Below, piece after piece: positions 34,201 through 42,969 of a stretch of DNA of 64,000 nt (the stretch's first letter is position 1; the number at the start of each line of letters is the position of its first letter). Origin of the DNA: Natranaeroarchaeum aerophilus (GTDB lineage: Archaea > Halobacteriota > Halobacteria > Halobacteriales > Natronoarchaeaceae); assembly GCF_023638055.1 (NCBI RefSeq), contig NZ_JAKRVY010000003.1, positions 1 to 64,000 on the forward strand, in the 5' to 3' direction. Made by a program: the position numbers and the translations under genes. The notes under the pieces are model-generated. The model ran no database searches, was not told where the DNA came from, and saw nothing but the letters and a program-made list of their open reading frames with translations.

Positions 34201-34299
34201 GCTCAGGACGAGCGGCTGTTACAGCGAGCTGTACGGAATCATATAAATGACTGAAATATGAAGACACATAAATGTACCCACAGGTATTGAAGGAAGAAT

Positions 34300-35904
34300 A
34301 TGGGCGATGACCAACCGGCTGAACCGCCGATAGACGAAGAGCAAGCAAACGAGATCGAAGAGAGTCTCGACGGAACGTTCACGATGCCGCGGGGGAGTTC
34401 GGAGACTCATCGTCGGCGACTACTGGGTGCCATTGGTGGTCTCGGGACCGTCGCCGTCGCTGGCTGTCTCGGCCTGTTCGAGGAACCGGACGACGACACT
34501 GCTGACGATCCGGAGCCGGAAAACGGTGACGAGGACGACGAGGAAACAACAGAGCGTCCAGATTACACCGAAATCGACACGATGATGCCGGACTGGGCGA
34601 TGAAAGACCTCGTCATCTCACTCGATACCCAAGTCGCGTACAACGACGAGCAGATTTTCTTCAATTTCGAGTGGGACTGGGACGTACCGAACGGTTGGTT
34701 CCACGACCTGTTCGTGTACGAAGATGACGAATGGGTACGGTACGGTGAGCCCAACCCCGGTGCCGCGGATCCGGACTACGGCGTCGGCGATATTTTCAGT
34801 GGCTTTACCGAGGATCGGCTGGCCTTCTTTATTGATGACGGTAGTGTCGAAGGATTCGAGAACTTCGGCGGTTGGCTTACTATCCACGAAGGAACGCGAA
34901 CGCTGCCGGGAGCAGTCGAAGGTGAGGAAGTCGAAGAGCACCCCCATCACGGAGACATCCTCGAAAATGACGACGTCAGAAAGTACATTCCACAATCCCG
35001 AAACGGTGAGTGGTGGGAAAACGACTGGGACGATGTCAAAGATCAGGAGGAGCTCGACGAGATGCTAGAAAACGGTGAGTTCCTCGATATGCCTATGTTC
35101 CGGGCACACCGTGGTGGACCTGGCGGTTACGGAACGACACACTGCATCCTTGACCACCGCCATGGTGCAATGGATGAGCCCTCGACGCGGATTCGGAACA
35201 GTCAGGATCTCGTGGACGGCAACCCGGAGTACATGTTCGATCCGGAGGTCGTTGAGGGCGGGACATTGGACCTCGACGAGATTTACGAAGGGGAGGTATT
35301 ACAGACCGATACGCACGCCTTGATCGAGAACGAAAACATGGTGCCGTTCGACGAGGAGGAAGCTGATATCTACGAGGGAGCAGTCATCCCCCGACGCTAC
35401 AACCGTCCAGACGCAGTCGAGGGGCCAGGAGCGATCTGGCAAGTGGACGCAACGTGGGAAGACGGAACGTGGACCGTCCAGATGTGGCGTGACCTCTCTG
35501 TGGGGTATCTCGGTGAAACGGAATTCGAACCGGGTGAAGTCTACGACTTCTCACCGGCTGTCCATGGTGGAGGTGCCCAGCGCTGGCACTGGGTCGGATA
35601 TCCGTACAAACTCGGACTCGGCGTCGAGCCCGAATACCAGGGTGAGAGTGATGAACTCGGCACATCGGAACTGGTCGCCGAAGAGATCGAGGGCGAACCA
35701 GACTGGGACGACATCGAGACCTACACACTTCCGCTGATGTACCCTGGTCAAACTGACTGGACATGGATGATCAGTGGGGAACACCCTCAGGTCGACGATA
35801 TCCGAAACAACGAGATCAATATCTGGGAATACCACGACGAGGCTCCCGAGGAGTTCGCACAGCGCATGATCGATCTGGAAGAGTCGATGGCGCCGCGCAA
35901 ATAA
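34300..35904 (+). CDS. Ethylbenzene-dehydrogenase-related haem-binding lipoprotein
   Basis: The 534-residue protein resembles the haem-binding gamma-subunit family of ethylbenzene and dimethylsulfide dehydrogenases (EB_dh). Typical segments are DEQIFFNFEWDWD near residue 107, the central block with AIWQVDATWEDGTWTVQMWR near 380, and YDFSPAVHGGGAQRWHWVGY near 410. The N-terminus has HRRRLLGAIGG (R38-R40) and lipobox AVAGC (C56), so it should be Tat-exported and lipid-anchored. A purine-rich GGAAGGAAGAA stretch just before ATG 34300 acts as a good ribosome-binding site and supports that start. No molybdopterin catalytic subunit is nearby, so it may work as a separate b-haem electron carrier, perhaps with the divergent Fe-S protein. 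Confidence 0.8.
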   Translation: MGDDQPAEPPIDEEQANEIEESLDGTFTMPRGSSETHRRRLLGAIGGLGTVAVAGCLGLFEEPDDDTADDPEPENGDEDDEETTERPDYTEIDTMMPDWAMKDLVISLDTQVAYNDEQIFFNFEWDWDVPNGWFHDLFVYEDDEWVRYGEPNPGAADPDYGVGDIFSGFTEDRLAFFIDDGSVEGFENFGGWLTIHEGTRTLPGAVEGEEVEEHPHHGDILENDDVRKYIPQSRNGEWWENDWDDVKDQEELDEMLENGEFLDMPMFRAHRGGPGGYGTTHCILDHRHGAMDEPSTRIRNSQDLVDGNPEYMFDPEVVEGGTLDLDEIYEGEVLQTDTHALIENENMVPFDEEEADIYEGAVIPRRYNRPDAVEGPGAIWQVDATWEDGTWTVQMWRDLSVGYLGETEFEPGEVYDFSPAVHGGGAQRWHWVGYPYKLGLGVEPEYQGESDELGTSELVAEEIEGEPDWDDIETYTLPLMYPGQTDWTWMISGEHPQVDDIRNNEINIWEYHDEAPEEFAQRMIDLEESMAPRK

Positions 35905-36021
35905 TCCTCGCACAGGGGATTCGACCACGGTCGCTCTTTCCGTCTCTGTGACGGAGGCACCGGTTAAAAAGCTGTAATATACAGCGAGTGGCGTAGACAG
36001 GATCCGCTAGTACAGTTATGT

Positions 36022-36184
36022 ATGAGTAGAGGCCCACCACCAGCTATCGAAAGCAATGAGTGGGAGGAATGGACGGCTGAAGTAGTCGAAAAAAACGGGC
36101 TTTGACATCGAGCCTGACGTCGAAATGGGCAGAGATGCCCAGCGGATGCTCGAACTCGAGAGCCCGGACATCCCGCGGAAGTAA
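36022..36184 (+). pseudogene. Small gene broken by one extra A in an A7 run
   Basis: From ATG 36022 the frame reads MSRGPPPAIESNEWEEWTAE and stops after EKNGL. Removing one A from the seven-A run in GTCGAAAAAAACGGG restores an open frame of about 53 codons that continues TGFDIEPDVEMGRDAQRM and ends ESPDIPRK before TAA at 36182-36184. Both halves have normal haloarchaeal composition. This is therefore a frameshifted small protein gene, a sequencing error, or (less likely) a slippage-controlled gene. The family is not recognised. It lies within the 336-bp gap between the haem lipoprotein gene and hemA; the rest of that gap (35905-36000) shows a TATA-like region but no gene. Confidence 0.55.
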
Positions 36185-36240
36185 CGGTTGCACGACGGGG
36201 TAACATCCCGTTCCGTGGGGTCGTCGGATTTCGAACACAC

Positions 36241-37515
36241 ATGTACGACGATATCGCCGGTCTCTCAGTGACGCTCGGAAGCGACGGGTTCGACCGTCTC
36301 GAATCGATCCGTGACGGCGCGGAGCCGACGGCTCGCCGATCGATCCACGAGGAGAGTGGGATCGAGGAGACGTTTGTTCTCAATACGTGTCAGAGGTGTG
36401 AACTGTATGCATACGGATCCCGCGCACGCTGCGTACTCGCGGAGGTCGGTCGGTGCGTCGGCGTCGACGTCACGCCGGACGGCGGTCGGTTGCTAACCGG
36501 GGAAGCTGCCGTTACCCATCTCTTTCAGGTTGCCTCGGGACTCGAAAGCGGGGTGCTCGGGGAGGACGAAGTGCTTGGACAGCTTCGTGATGCGTACCAC
36601 AACGCAGTTGATGAGGGCGCGGTGAACGGACGGCTGGAGACGGTCATCTCGAAATCGATCCGCGTCGGCGAGCGTGCCAGAACCGAGACCGCGATCAATG
36701 AGGGTGCGGTCTCGCTGGGGAGCGTCACCCTCGATCGGATCCACCACGAACTTGCCGCGGTCGAGGGGCCAGACCGGATCGCCGACTGTGACGTGCTGGT
36801 CGTCGGTGCTGGCGAGGTCGCGGAGCTGGTCGTCGACTCCATCGCCTGTCGGACCGGCACTGACGGGTCGGTCGTTGTTGCGAACCGGAGCCGGCACGGA
36901 GCCGAACGGCTCGCGGAAACGGTCGATGGGGAGGCCATCCGGATCGCGGATCTGTCGAACGCATACTTTGAGCGTGCGGACGTGGTGGTGTCCGCCACGG
37001 GAGCCGACGACCGCGTCCTCACGCTCGGCCAGCTTGTCGGCCACGAGCTGATCATGATCGATCTCGCGAACCCCCGCGATGTCGATCCGGCTGTCGCCGA
37101 CCTCGATGACATCTCGGTGACGACCATCGACGAGGTGTTGGCCGTCAGAAACAGCGAGATACGACGGCGCGAGGCGGCGATCGACGACGTCCGGGCGATT
37201 ATCGACGAGGAGAGTGACCGGCTCGAAGAACAGCTCCGGGTCGAACGTGTCGACGACACACTCGACCGGATCTACTCGCAGGCGCACACGCTCCGCGAGT
37301 CCGAGACCGAGCGGGCGCTTGCACGGTTACACAACGAAAAGGGGGAGCCGCTCACGGAACGCCAGGAGACTGTGGTCCGGGATCTCTCGATGGCAATTGT
37401 CAACAAGCTGTTACATCCCACGACGTCCGAGCTACGTCGGGCGGCAGCCGAGGACGATCAGGAGACCGTCGACACGCTGCTTCGACTTTTCGACAACCAC
37501 CTCACTGAGGAGTGA
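36241..37515 (+). CDS. hemA: Glutamyl-tRNA reductase
   Basis: The 424-residue enzyme reduces glutamyl-tRNA to glutamate-1-semialdehyde, the first committed step to haem and other tetrapyrroles in the C5 pathway. The catalytic Cys is C50 in VLNTCQRCELY, where most family members have TCNR. HLFQVASGLESGVLGEDEVL near 98 is the strong family signature, with the NADPH Rossmann motif VVGAGEVAEL near 185 and the C-terminal dimerisation helix rich in Arg/Glu (DRIYSQAHTLRESE onward). The N-terminus does not look like the usual haloarchaeal HemA, so this may be a second or horizontally acquired copy. No other haem-synthesis gene is next to it, but the preceding gene encodes a likely haem-binding protein. 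Confidence 0.85.
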   Translation: MYDDIAGLSVTLGSDGFDRLESIRDGAEPTARRSIHEESGIEETFVLNTCQRCELYAYGSRARCVLAEVGRCVGVDVTPDGGRLLTGEAAVTHLFQVASGLESGVLGEDEVLGQLRDAYHNAVDEGAVNGRLETVISKSIRVGERARTETAINEGAVSLGSVTLDRIHHELAAVEGPDRIADCDVLVVGAGEVAELVVDSIACRTGTDGSVVVANRSRHGAERLAETVDGEAIRIADLSNAYFERADVVVSATGADDRVLTLGQLVGHELIMIDLANPRDVDPAVADLDDISVTTIDEVLAVRNSEIRRREAAIDDVRAIIDEESDRLEEQLRVERVDDTLDRIYSQAHTLRESETERALARLHNEKGEPLTERQETVVRDLSMAIVNKLLHPTTSELRRAAAEDDQETVDTLLRLFDNHLTEE

Positions 37516-37701
37516 GATCCAGCGGAGTGAACAGGAGTACTTATAAATTTTGAACTGGTGGCCCAATGAATCCCTTAGCAACGCGCGGGCGGCCGAACGC
37601 CCCGGTTCCGGACGGCACGATGTTCAGACATTCTACAATGTTTGGAATTTGTGCACGAAATGGCCACCGACCGGTGCCGACCGGGCCGAAATCCCCGGCC
37701 G

Positions 37702-39504
37702 CTACAGAACGGTGCCGTGTTTCTTCTCGGGCACCTCTTTCTCGACGTCCTCGTAGAACGCAAAGCGGGCGGCCAGTTGCGCCCGGAGATCGCTCGGCGG
37801 GACGATCTCGTCGATGACGACCTCGCTGGCCATTCGGTGGACGTCGATGTCCTCACGGTACTCCTCGCGGAGCTCCGCCTCACGCTCGGCTCGCTCCTCG
37901 GGATCGTCGATCTCGTCGAGCTTGTTGGCGTAGACGGCGTTGATTGCGGCCTCGGGACCCATGATCCCGATTTCGCCGGAGGGTAGCGCAATGACGCTCT
38001 CGGGATCGTAGGCCGGGCCACCCATGGCGTAGATGCCCGCGCCGTAGGCCTTGCGCGTGACGACGGTCTGCTGTGGGACCGTGGCCGAAGAGGTGGCGTA
38101 GATGAATTTTTTGCCCTGTTCCAGAATACCCTCCTTCTCGACTTGCGACCCCGCCATGAAGCCGGGCGTGTCGCAGAGATACAGGATCGGGATCTCATAG
38201 GCGTCGGATTTCCAGATGAACTCGGCCGCCTTCTCGGCGGCGTCGGGGAATATCGCCCCCGCACGGACCGCAGGCTGGTTGGCGACAATACCCACCGGTC
38301 GGCCGTCGATCCGGGCGTATCCCGTAACGATCTCCTTGCCGTAGTCCTCCCGTAGCTCGAAAAAGGAGTCGGCATCGACGACCCGCTCGATCAGGTCCAG
38401 CACGTCGTAGCTCTCGTTCGGTTTCTCGGGGACGACCGCGTCGATCCCATCGGGTGCCTTCGCCGGTGACTTTCCCTCCCGTTTCGGCGGCTTCTCCCCC
38501 GCTCTGTCGGGCAGGTAGCCGATCAGATCGGCGACCAGTTCGCGGGCGTGTTCCTCGTCGCGGGCGATCAGGTCCGCGCTCCCCGACTCCTCCATGTGGA
38601 TCCGGGGACCGCCGAGCTCCTCCAGGTCGATCCGCTCGCCGGTGACCATCTCGACCATCCGGGGACTGGCGATCGCCATCGCGCTGACGTCCTCGACCAT
38701 CACCGTGAAATCGGCGAAAACGGGCGTGTACGCCGCGCCAGCGATACATGGGCCATAAAGTACGCAGATCTGTGGCACGCGACCGGAGAGCATCGAGTGG
38801 TTGTAGTAGTACTTCCCGATCCCCTCGCGGTTGGCGAAAAAGCCGGTCTGCTCGTCGATCCGGCCGCCCGAGGAGTCCATCAGGTACAGCACCGGCTTGC
38901 CCGACTTGAGCGCGCGCTGTTGCATCCGCAGGAACTTCTCGACGCCGCGCTGGGCCATCGAACCCGCCTTCACAGTAAAATCGTTCGCCATGAAGTGGAC
39001 GTCCCGCCCCTCGAATGCCGCAGCACCTGTCAGCAGGCCATCGGCTGGCAGTCTCGTATCGGGATCGGGATCGTCGACCTCGGGACTGTTCGGATGCCAG
39101 CTATCGAAGTTGGCGAATGCACCGTCCTCGAAGTGGAGGGCGGTCTCTTCCCCGTCCGACACATCGTCGTCGCCGAACCACAGCGCCAGACGCTCGCGGA
39201 CGAACAGTTTACCCTGCTCGTCGAGACGCTCGCGGTACTTCTCCGGACCGCCCTGTTCGATATCGTCGATCTCCTCACGAAGCCGTCGTTCCCGGTCCGT
39301 TGGTCCGAGGTCGGCTTCCGGGCCACTGGCGTCTCCATGCTCCCGGGTCGGCCGGTCCGGATCATCATCCGGAGAACGTGTAACGGTCGGCTCCGGCTCC
39401 TCTCCGACATAGACCTCGATCCGCTCGTCGACGTGGGTCGCAAGCGCCGCGGCGATCGCTGTGGCCTCCTCGTCGGTTGCCGTGTTCCCGATACGAACTT
39501 TCAC
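37702..39504 (-). CDS. Acyl-CoA carboxylase carboxyltransferase with N-terminal epsilon-like domain
   Basis: The 600-residue protein is the biotin-dependent carboxyltransferase (beta) subunit of an acyl-CoA carboxylase (propionyl-, acetyl- or methylcrotonyl-CoA type). Crotonase-fold signatures include YLMDSSGGRIDEQTG near 215, VLYGPCIAGAAYTP near 255 (GPCxAGA), and LYLCDTPGFMAGSQVEKEGI near 450 with the acyl-CoA oxyanion Gly residues. The first ~40 residues (MKVRIGNTATDEEATAIAAA) resemble the small epsilon/PccX-type subunits, joined by an acidic linker to residue ~85. That would fuse an accessory subunit to the catalytic one. No biotin carboxylase gene is in the window, so the partner is encoded elsewhere. 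A small amphi-Trp gene precedes it on the same strand. Confidence 0.85.
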   Translation of the reverse strand: MKVRIGNTATDEEATAIAAALATHVDERIEVYVGEEPEPTVTRSPDDDPDRPTREHGDASGPEADLGPTDRERRLREEIDDIEQGGPEKYRERLDEQGKLFVRERLALWFGDDDVSDGEETALHFEDGAFANFDSWHPNSPEVDDPDPDTRLPADGLLTGAAAFEGRDVHFMANDFTVKAGSMAQRGVEKFLRMQQRALKSGKPVLYLMDSSGGRIDEQTGFFANREGIGKYYYNHSMLSGRVPQICVLYGPCIAGAAYTPVFADFTVMVEDVSAMAIASPRMVEMVTGERIDLEELGGPRIHMEESGSADLIARDEEHARELVADLIGYLPDRAGEKPPKREGKSPAKAPDGIDAVVPEKPNESYDVLDLIERVVDADSFFELREDYGKEIVTGYARIDGRPVGIVANQPAVRAGAIFPDAAEKAAEFIWKSDAYEIPILYLCDTPGFMAGSQVEKEGILEQGKKFIYATSSATVPQQTVVTRKAYGAGIYAMGGPAYDPESVIALPSGEIGIMGPEAAINAVYANKLDEIDDPEERAEREAELREEYREDIDVHRMASEVVIDEIVPPSDLRAQLAARFAFYEDVEKEVPEKKHGTVL

Positions 39505-39553
39505 GTCACTGAATGGAACGACTGCGGATAAAATATTTTGGTCGTTCGTGATA

Positions 39554-39802
39554 TTAGTTCCCGGACGTTGCCGGTTTCCAGCTCACCTCGATCTCGATCG
39601 TCTCGTGATCTCCTCTGAGCAGCGCCGAACGTTCGATCACGTCGATCGAGTAGTTGACCTCCTCGGGCGGCGACACTCTGACGGACTTGTTTCCGACCGA
39701 AATGCGCGTCTCCGCATCCTCGAAGGCATCCGCGAGCTCTCGAAGGTACCGTGCCATCTCCTCGGTCGATACCGTCTCCGAACTCGACGTTCGTTCTGCC
39801 AT
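39554..39802 (-). CDS. Amphi-Trp domain protein
   Basis: The 82-residue product fits the small amphi-Trp family: an N-terminal helix (STEEMARYLRELADAFED), beta strands with SVRVSPPEEVNYSID, and a C-terminal strand ending IEVSWKP with the conserved Trp. The name reflects amphipathic strands and a Trp, and the function is unknown. It is cytoplasmic by composition. It lies 49 bases upstream of the carboxyltransferase gene on the same strand, but co-function is not established. Confidence 0.75.
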   Translation of the reverse strand: MAERTSSSETVSTEEMARYLRELADAFEDAETRISVGNKSVRVSPPEEVNYSIDVIERSALLRGDHETIEIEVSWKPATSGN

Positions 39803-39919
39803 GGACCAACAGCATTGTCGACGTGGGATAGTAATACTGTGATTAAAAAGTAACGGCCGAACCGTCCCCCATCAGCGGCGCGTGTGACGCGGCCGTCCTC
39901 TCTCCTCTTTCCCCCTGGC

Positions 39920-40014
39920 GGCCTGTCTCCCCAGCAGGCCGGCGGACGCTGCTGCGTCCACTTGCTGGAAAGTGGGAGTACTCGCTTTGTTATACAGTTT
40001 CTACTGGGGAGTAG
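39920..40014. ncRNA. Cluster of consecutive short hairpins; candidate structured RNA
   Basis: Within 95 bases there are four perfect inverted repeats: GGCCTG/CAGGCC (39920-39940), GGACGC/GCGTCC with a TGCT loop (39944-39959), CCACTT/AAGTGG (39958-39975) and CTACT/AGTAG with a GGGG loop (40001-40014), plus the palindrome GAGTACTC (39976-39983). The second and third share two bases and cannot both form fully. The segment lies between the amphi-Trp and fructose-bisphosphatase genes, both on the minus strand, so it could instead be the bisphosphatase 3' untranslated region. A dedicated RNA gene is a guess. Confidence 0.3.
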
Positions 40015-40021
40015 GCACTGA

Positions 40022-40918
40022 TTACGTGCCGAGCGAGCGTTCGAGTTCGTCGATCAATGTCTTGTTACCGACGTGCAGGGGACACCGCTCGTGTAAATCG
40101 CCCGGTTCGATCTCGAGGATTGACTGGCGGCCGTCGCTAGAGCGTCCCCCTGCGCATTCGACGATATAGGCGATCGGCGCGGCCTCGAACTGGTGGCGAA
40201 GCTTACCGGCGGGTCTGGATTCGAGTGCGGGATATGCGAACACGCCACCGTATCCCAGCACCTGATTGACATCGCCGACCAGGGCACCCCCATACCGGAG
40301 TTTCAGGTTTTCACGAATCCCCTCGGCGTACGACTCGAAGGAGTCGGACCATTCGTCGACTCCCCCACCGAAGCCGAAGACGCTGGGTTCGGGCGGGAGT
40401 TCCAGATCTCGCTCCTGGCACTCTAGCTCACCGTGGACGACCTCGTACTCGGTGACTGTCCCGGCCGTCGCCGAGACCATCGTGATCGTCGGGCCATAGA
40501 CGACGAAGGCCGCACCGACGAGATCTCGACCGCTCGCCGGGAGCGCCCCATCGTAGACGCCGACGACCGTCCCGACGAGATTGTTCGAGTCGAGGTTCGA
40601 GGAACCATCGAGTGGATCGACGGTGACGCTTAACCCGTCGCCGACATCGACGGGATCCGACCGTTCTTCGCTCGCGTACGTCCCCACCCCGTCGATGTTG
40701 CCGAGCCGTTCGGCGAGCACTTCGTCGAACCAGAGATCGGCTGCGCGCTGGCGCTCACCGCTCCTGTTCGTTGATTCAGTTTTCCCACGACGCCCTCGAA
40801 TTGCATCGCGCAGTTCGGGCGTGCTCTCGGCAATCGTCTCGAAGACCTGATCGGTGATCGACGTCCGCACCTGACCCGTCGCAGTCGCTGTTCGTACCGT
40901 TTTCATACTGTCACTCAT
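40022..40918 (-). CDS. fbp: Class 1 fructose-1,6-bisphosphatase
   Basis: The 298-residue enzyme hydrolyses fructose-1,6-bisphosphate in gluconeogenesis. The metal and phosphate motifs are TYASEERSDP near residue 80 (Glu), VTVDPLDGSSNLDSNNLVG near 98 (DPLDGSSN) and the C-terminal LRYGGALVGDVNQVLGYGG near 207 with FAYPALESRPAGKLR, which match class I FBPase substrate residues. It is cytoplasmic, with a normal to slightly short length. It stands alone, with a 245-bp AT-containing gap upstream (40919-41163) holding its promoter. A TbsP-type sugar regulator elsewhere in the window could control such genes, but no site is evident. Confidence 0.9.
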   Translation of the reverse strand: MSDSMKTVRTATATGQVRTSITDQVFETIAESTPELRDAIRGRRGKTESTNRSGERQRAADLWFDEVLAERLGNIDGVGTYASEERSDPVDVGDGLSVTVDPLDGSSNLDSNNLVGTVVGVYDGALPASGRDLVGAAFVVYGPTITMVSATAGTVTEYEVVHGELECQERDLELPPEPSVFGFGGGVDEWSDSFESYAEGIRENLKLRYGGALVGDVNQVLGYGGVFAYPALESRPAGKLRHQFEAAPIAYIVECAGGRSSDGRQSILEIEPGDLHERCPLHVGNKTLIDELERSLGT

Positions 40919-41163
40919 CGACTGGCCCCCCGATCCCGTCCGTTCTCGCGTCGACCGCTGGAGTTCGTTCGGCAGTACGTACCGAGTACAGAGTGTCGCT
41001 CAGGGCGTTCATCTATTTCGTAATCCGGTAATCACACATATATAGTTATTGGTCGTATTGCAATTTGAGAAGGGCAGTTTAGACAGTCGTAAATCGGGTT
41101 TCGTCCTATTTAAGGACTTTATGTGGAAGACAGCGCATTACTACAGACATAGTTAATTCACCG

Positions 41164-41892
41164 CTAAGGAGTCATCGATGTTGCCGCCGAATGCCAGTCC
41201 TCGACGCGCTCGTGTTCGATGTCGAGTAGATCGGCTACCTGTTCGGGATCGGCGGTGGCAAGCCGGCGTACCGACGTAATTCCGGCCTCGGCCAGCAGTT
41301 CGGCGTCGTCTTCCGTGACACCAGCAACCGCGGTGATGGGATCGGGCTTCGACCGTTCGCGCCATGCCGACTCGGCGGCAACGGCGGTCCCTCCACCATC
41401 CGTCTCCGCGGTTGTCTCCCCGTCGCTTGTGCCGCGTTCGGACGTCCAGTCGTCCTCGGTGAACGAGTCGTCAGTATCGTCGATATCTCCGGACGGCGTC
41501 CAGTCGCCGTCTCGAATCCTCGACCGGTTCTCGGTGCGACCATCCGCGGATCCGGCAGGCGACCAATCGCCATCCGTTGCGGAGCCATCAGTTGTAGCGT
41601 CACTCCCCGTACTCGCCGCGACCCACTTGCGTTCCCCATCACGAAGCCCACGGACGTTCTTCGATCGATTGTCGAGCTGGCTTCCCTCGCCGCCGAACGT
41701 CCACGGTAGCGAGTGCCAGCGCCTGATCTTCGTCGCGACACCCGCGTTGATGCCCGCGTCGACGAGCAGCTGGTACGAGACGCGCTTGTCGCGGATATCG
41801 GCCGCCGCCACGCTCTCGGCGCGCAGCGTTTCGGCGGTCGCAGGGCCGATATAGCGCAACTCTTCTAGGTCCTCTCGTGTATCCTCGCTCAC
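41164..41892 (-). CDS. Helix-hairpin-helix protein with two HhH modules
   Basis: The 242-residue protein has helix-hairpin-helix segments at both ends: LRYIGPATAETLRAESV near residue 11 and the helical ISYQLL-type continuation, then IKAVAGVTEDDAELLAEAGI-like repeats near 190-235. The middle ~90 residues are a low-complexity Asp/Gly/Ser/Thr/Trp linker with the repeated unit DGDWxPxG and similar. HhH pairs bind DNA backbone non-specifically, so a role in DNA repair, replication or chromatin is likely. It starts at a GTG (41892). The linker repeats vary in length, suggesting flexible tethering. The family name is not certain. Confidence 0.72.
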   Translation of the reverse strand: MSEDTREDLEELRYIGPATAETLRAESVAAADIRDKRVSYQLLVDAGINAGVATKIRRWHSLPWTFGGEGSQLDNRSKNVRGLRDGERKWVAASTGSDATTDGSATDGDWSPAGSADGRTENRSRIRDGDWTPSGDIDDTDDSFTEDDWTSERGTSDGETTAETDGGGTAVAAESAWRERSKPDPITAVAGVTEDDAELLAEAGITSVRRLATADPEQVADLLDIEHERVEDWHSAATSMTP

Positions 41893-42041
41893 GGGTGATC
41901 ACCTGATTACCCGATGATTATTACACAGGTTCTTGAAACTTGCTCCCAGTATCACACGACTGGACCCGTCAGACACGTATTGATTACGATACTATTATCA
42001 GGGAACAAACGTTTATCGGCGATGCCGTTCTATGCTTCGTC

Positions 42042-42905
42042 ATGCACGGGGCTCTCGACAGGGTAGAGCGGGTCGGTGTCGTCGGTGCCGGACAGATGGG
42101 CAGTGGAATCGCACAGGTCGCTGCAACTGCGGGATACGACGTCGTACTCCGGGATATCGACCCCGACCTCGTCGAGGATGGAATCGACCGGATCGACGAC
42201 AGTCTGGGTCGACTCGTGAATCGCGGCGACATGACGGAGGCCGATGCGGCGGCTGCCCGCGAACGGATCGAGGGGACCACTGACCTCGACAACATGGAGA
42301 GTTGCGATCTCGTTATCGAGGCGGTGATCGAAGATATCGACATCAAGCAGGACGTCTTCTCGTCGCTTGACGACCTGCTCGACGAGGATGCCTATCTCGC
42401 CACCAACACCAGCACCCTCTCGATCACGACGATCGCCAGCGCGACCGATAGACCGGAACAGGTCGTCGGTCTGCACTTCATGAACCCGGTCCCAATTATG
42501 GACGGCGTCGAGGTCGTCGTCGGCGAAAAGACGAATGAGGCGACGGTCGAGTTCGCCCATACCTTCGCCGAAGATCTCGGCAAGGAAACGTGGGAAGCCG
42601 ACGACAAACCCGGCTTCGTCACGAACCGGATCCTCATCCCCTGGCTCAACGAGGGGATCCGCGCATACGACGAGGGTGTCGCCAGCAAGGAGGATATCGA
42701 CCGCGGGATGACACTCGGTACCAACGTTCCGATGGGACCACTCGAACTCGCCGACCACATCGGGCTAGACGTCGCCCTGCACGCCTCGGAGACGCTCCAT
42801 GAGGAACTGGGCGACCGATACACACCCGCCTATCTGCTCAAGCGAAAGGTTGCGGCGGGTGACCTCGGCAAGAAGACGGGCGAGGGATTCTACGAATACG
42901 ATTGA
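42042..42905 (+). CDS. 3-hydroxyacyl-CoA dehydrogenase
   Basis: This 287-residue NAD-dependent enzyme oxidises 3-hydroxyacyl-CoA (or reduces acetoacetyl-CoA) in fatty-acid and polyhydroxyalkanoate-type metabolism. The cofactor motif is VGAGQMGSGIAQVAA near residue 13. The catalytic His-Glu pair lies in GLHFMNPVPIMDGVEVV near 143-159, with NTSTLSIT near 125 and KPGFVTNRILIPWLNEG near 188. The C-terminal family signature is DHIGLDVALHASETLHEELG near 240. ATG 42042 is chosen; the longer frame starts at 41940 in a GC-poor promoter region. Single domain, no hydratase fusion. Confidence 0.9.
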   Translation: MHGALDRVERVGVVGAGQMGSGIAQVAATAGYDVVLRDIDPDLVEDGIDRIDDSLGRLVNRGDMTEADAAAARERIEGTTDLDNMESCDLVIEAVIEDIDIKQDVFSSLDDLLDEDAYLATNTSTLSITTIASATDRPEQVVGLHFMNPVPIMDGVEVVVGEKTNEATVEFAHTFAEDLGKETWEADDKPGFVTNRILIPWLNEGIRAYDEGVASKEDIDRGMTLGTNVPMGPLELADHIGLDVALHASETLHEELGDRYTPAYLLKRKVAAGDLGKKTGEGFYEYD

Positions 42906-42969
42906 CCACGTTCTCACGGTTCGAGAAACCGCGTCGGTATTAAGCCGTATTGTGGGAGACGGCTCACCA

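Noticed and set aside
37566..37817. Short plus-strand ORF after a TATA-like element downstream of hemA
   Set aside because: Its Arg/Ser/Pro-rich composition is not haloarchaeal coding sequence and it runs into the antisense of the carboxyltransferase gene.
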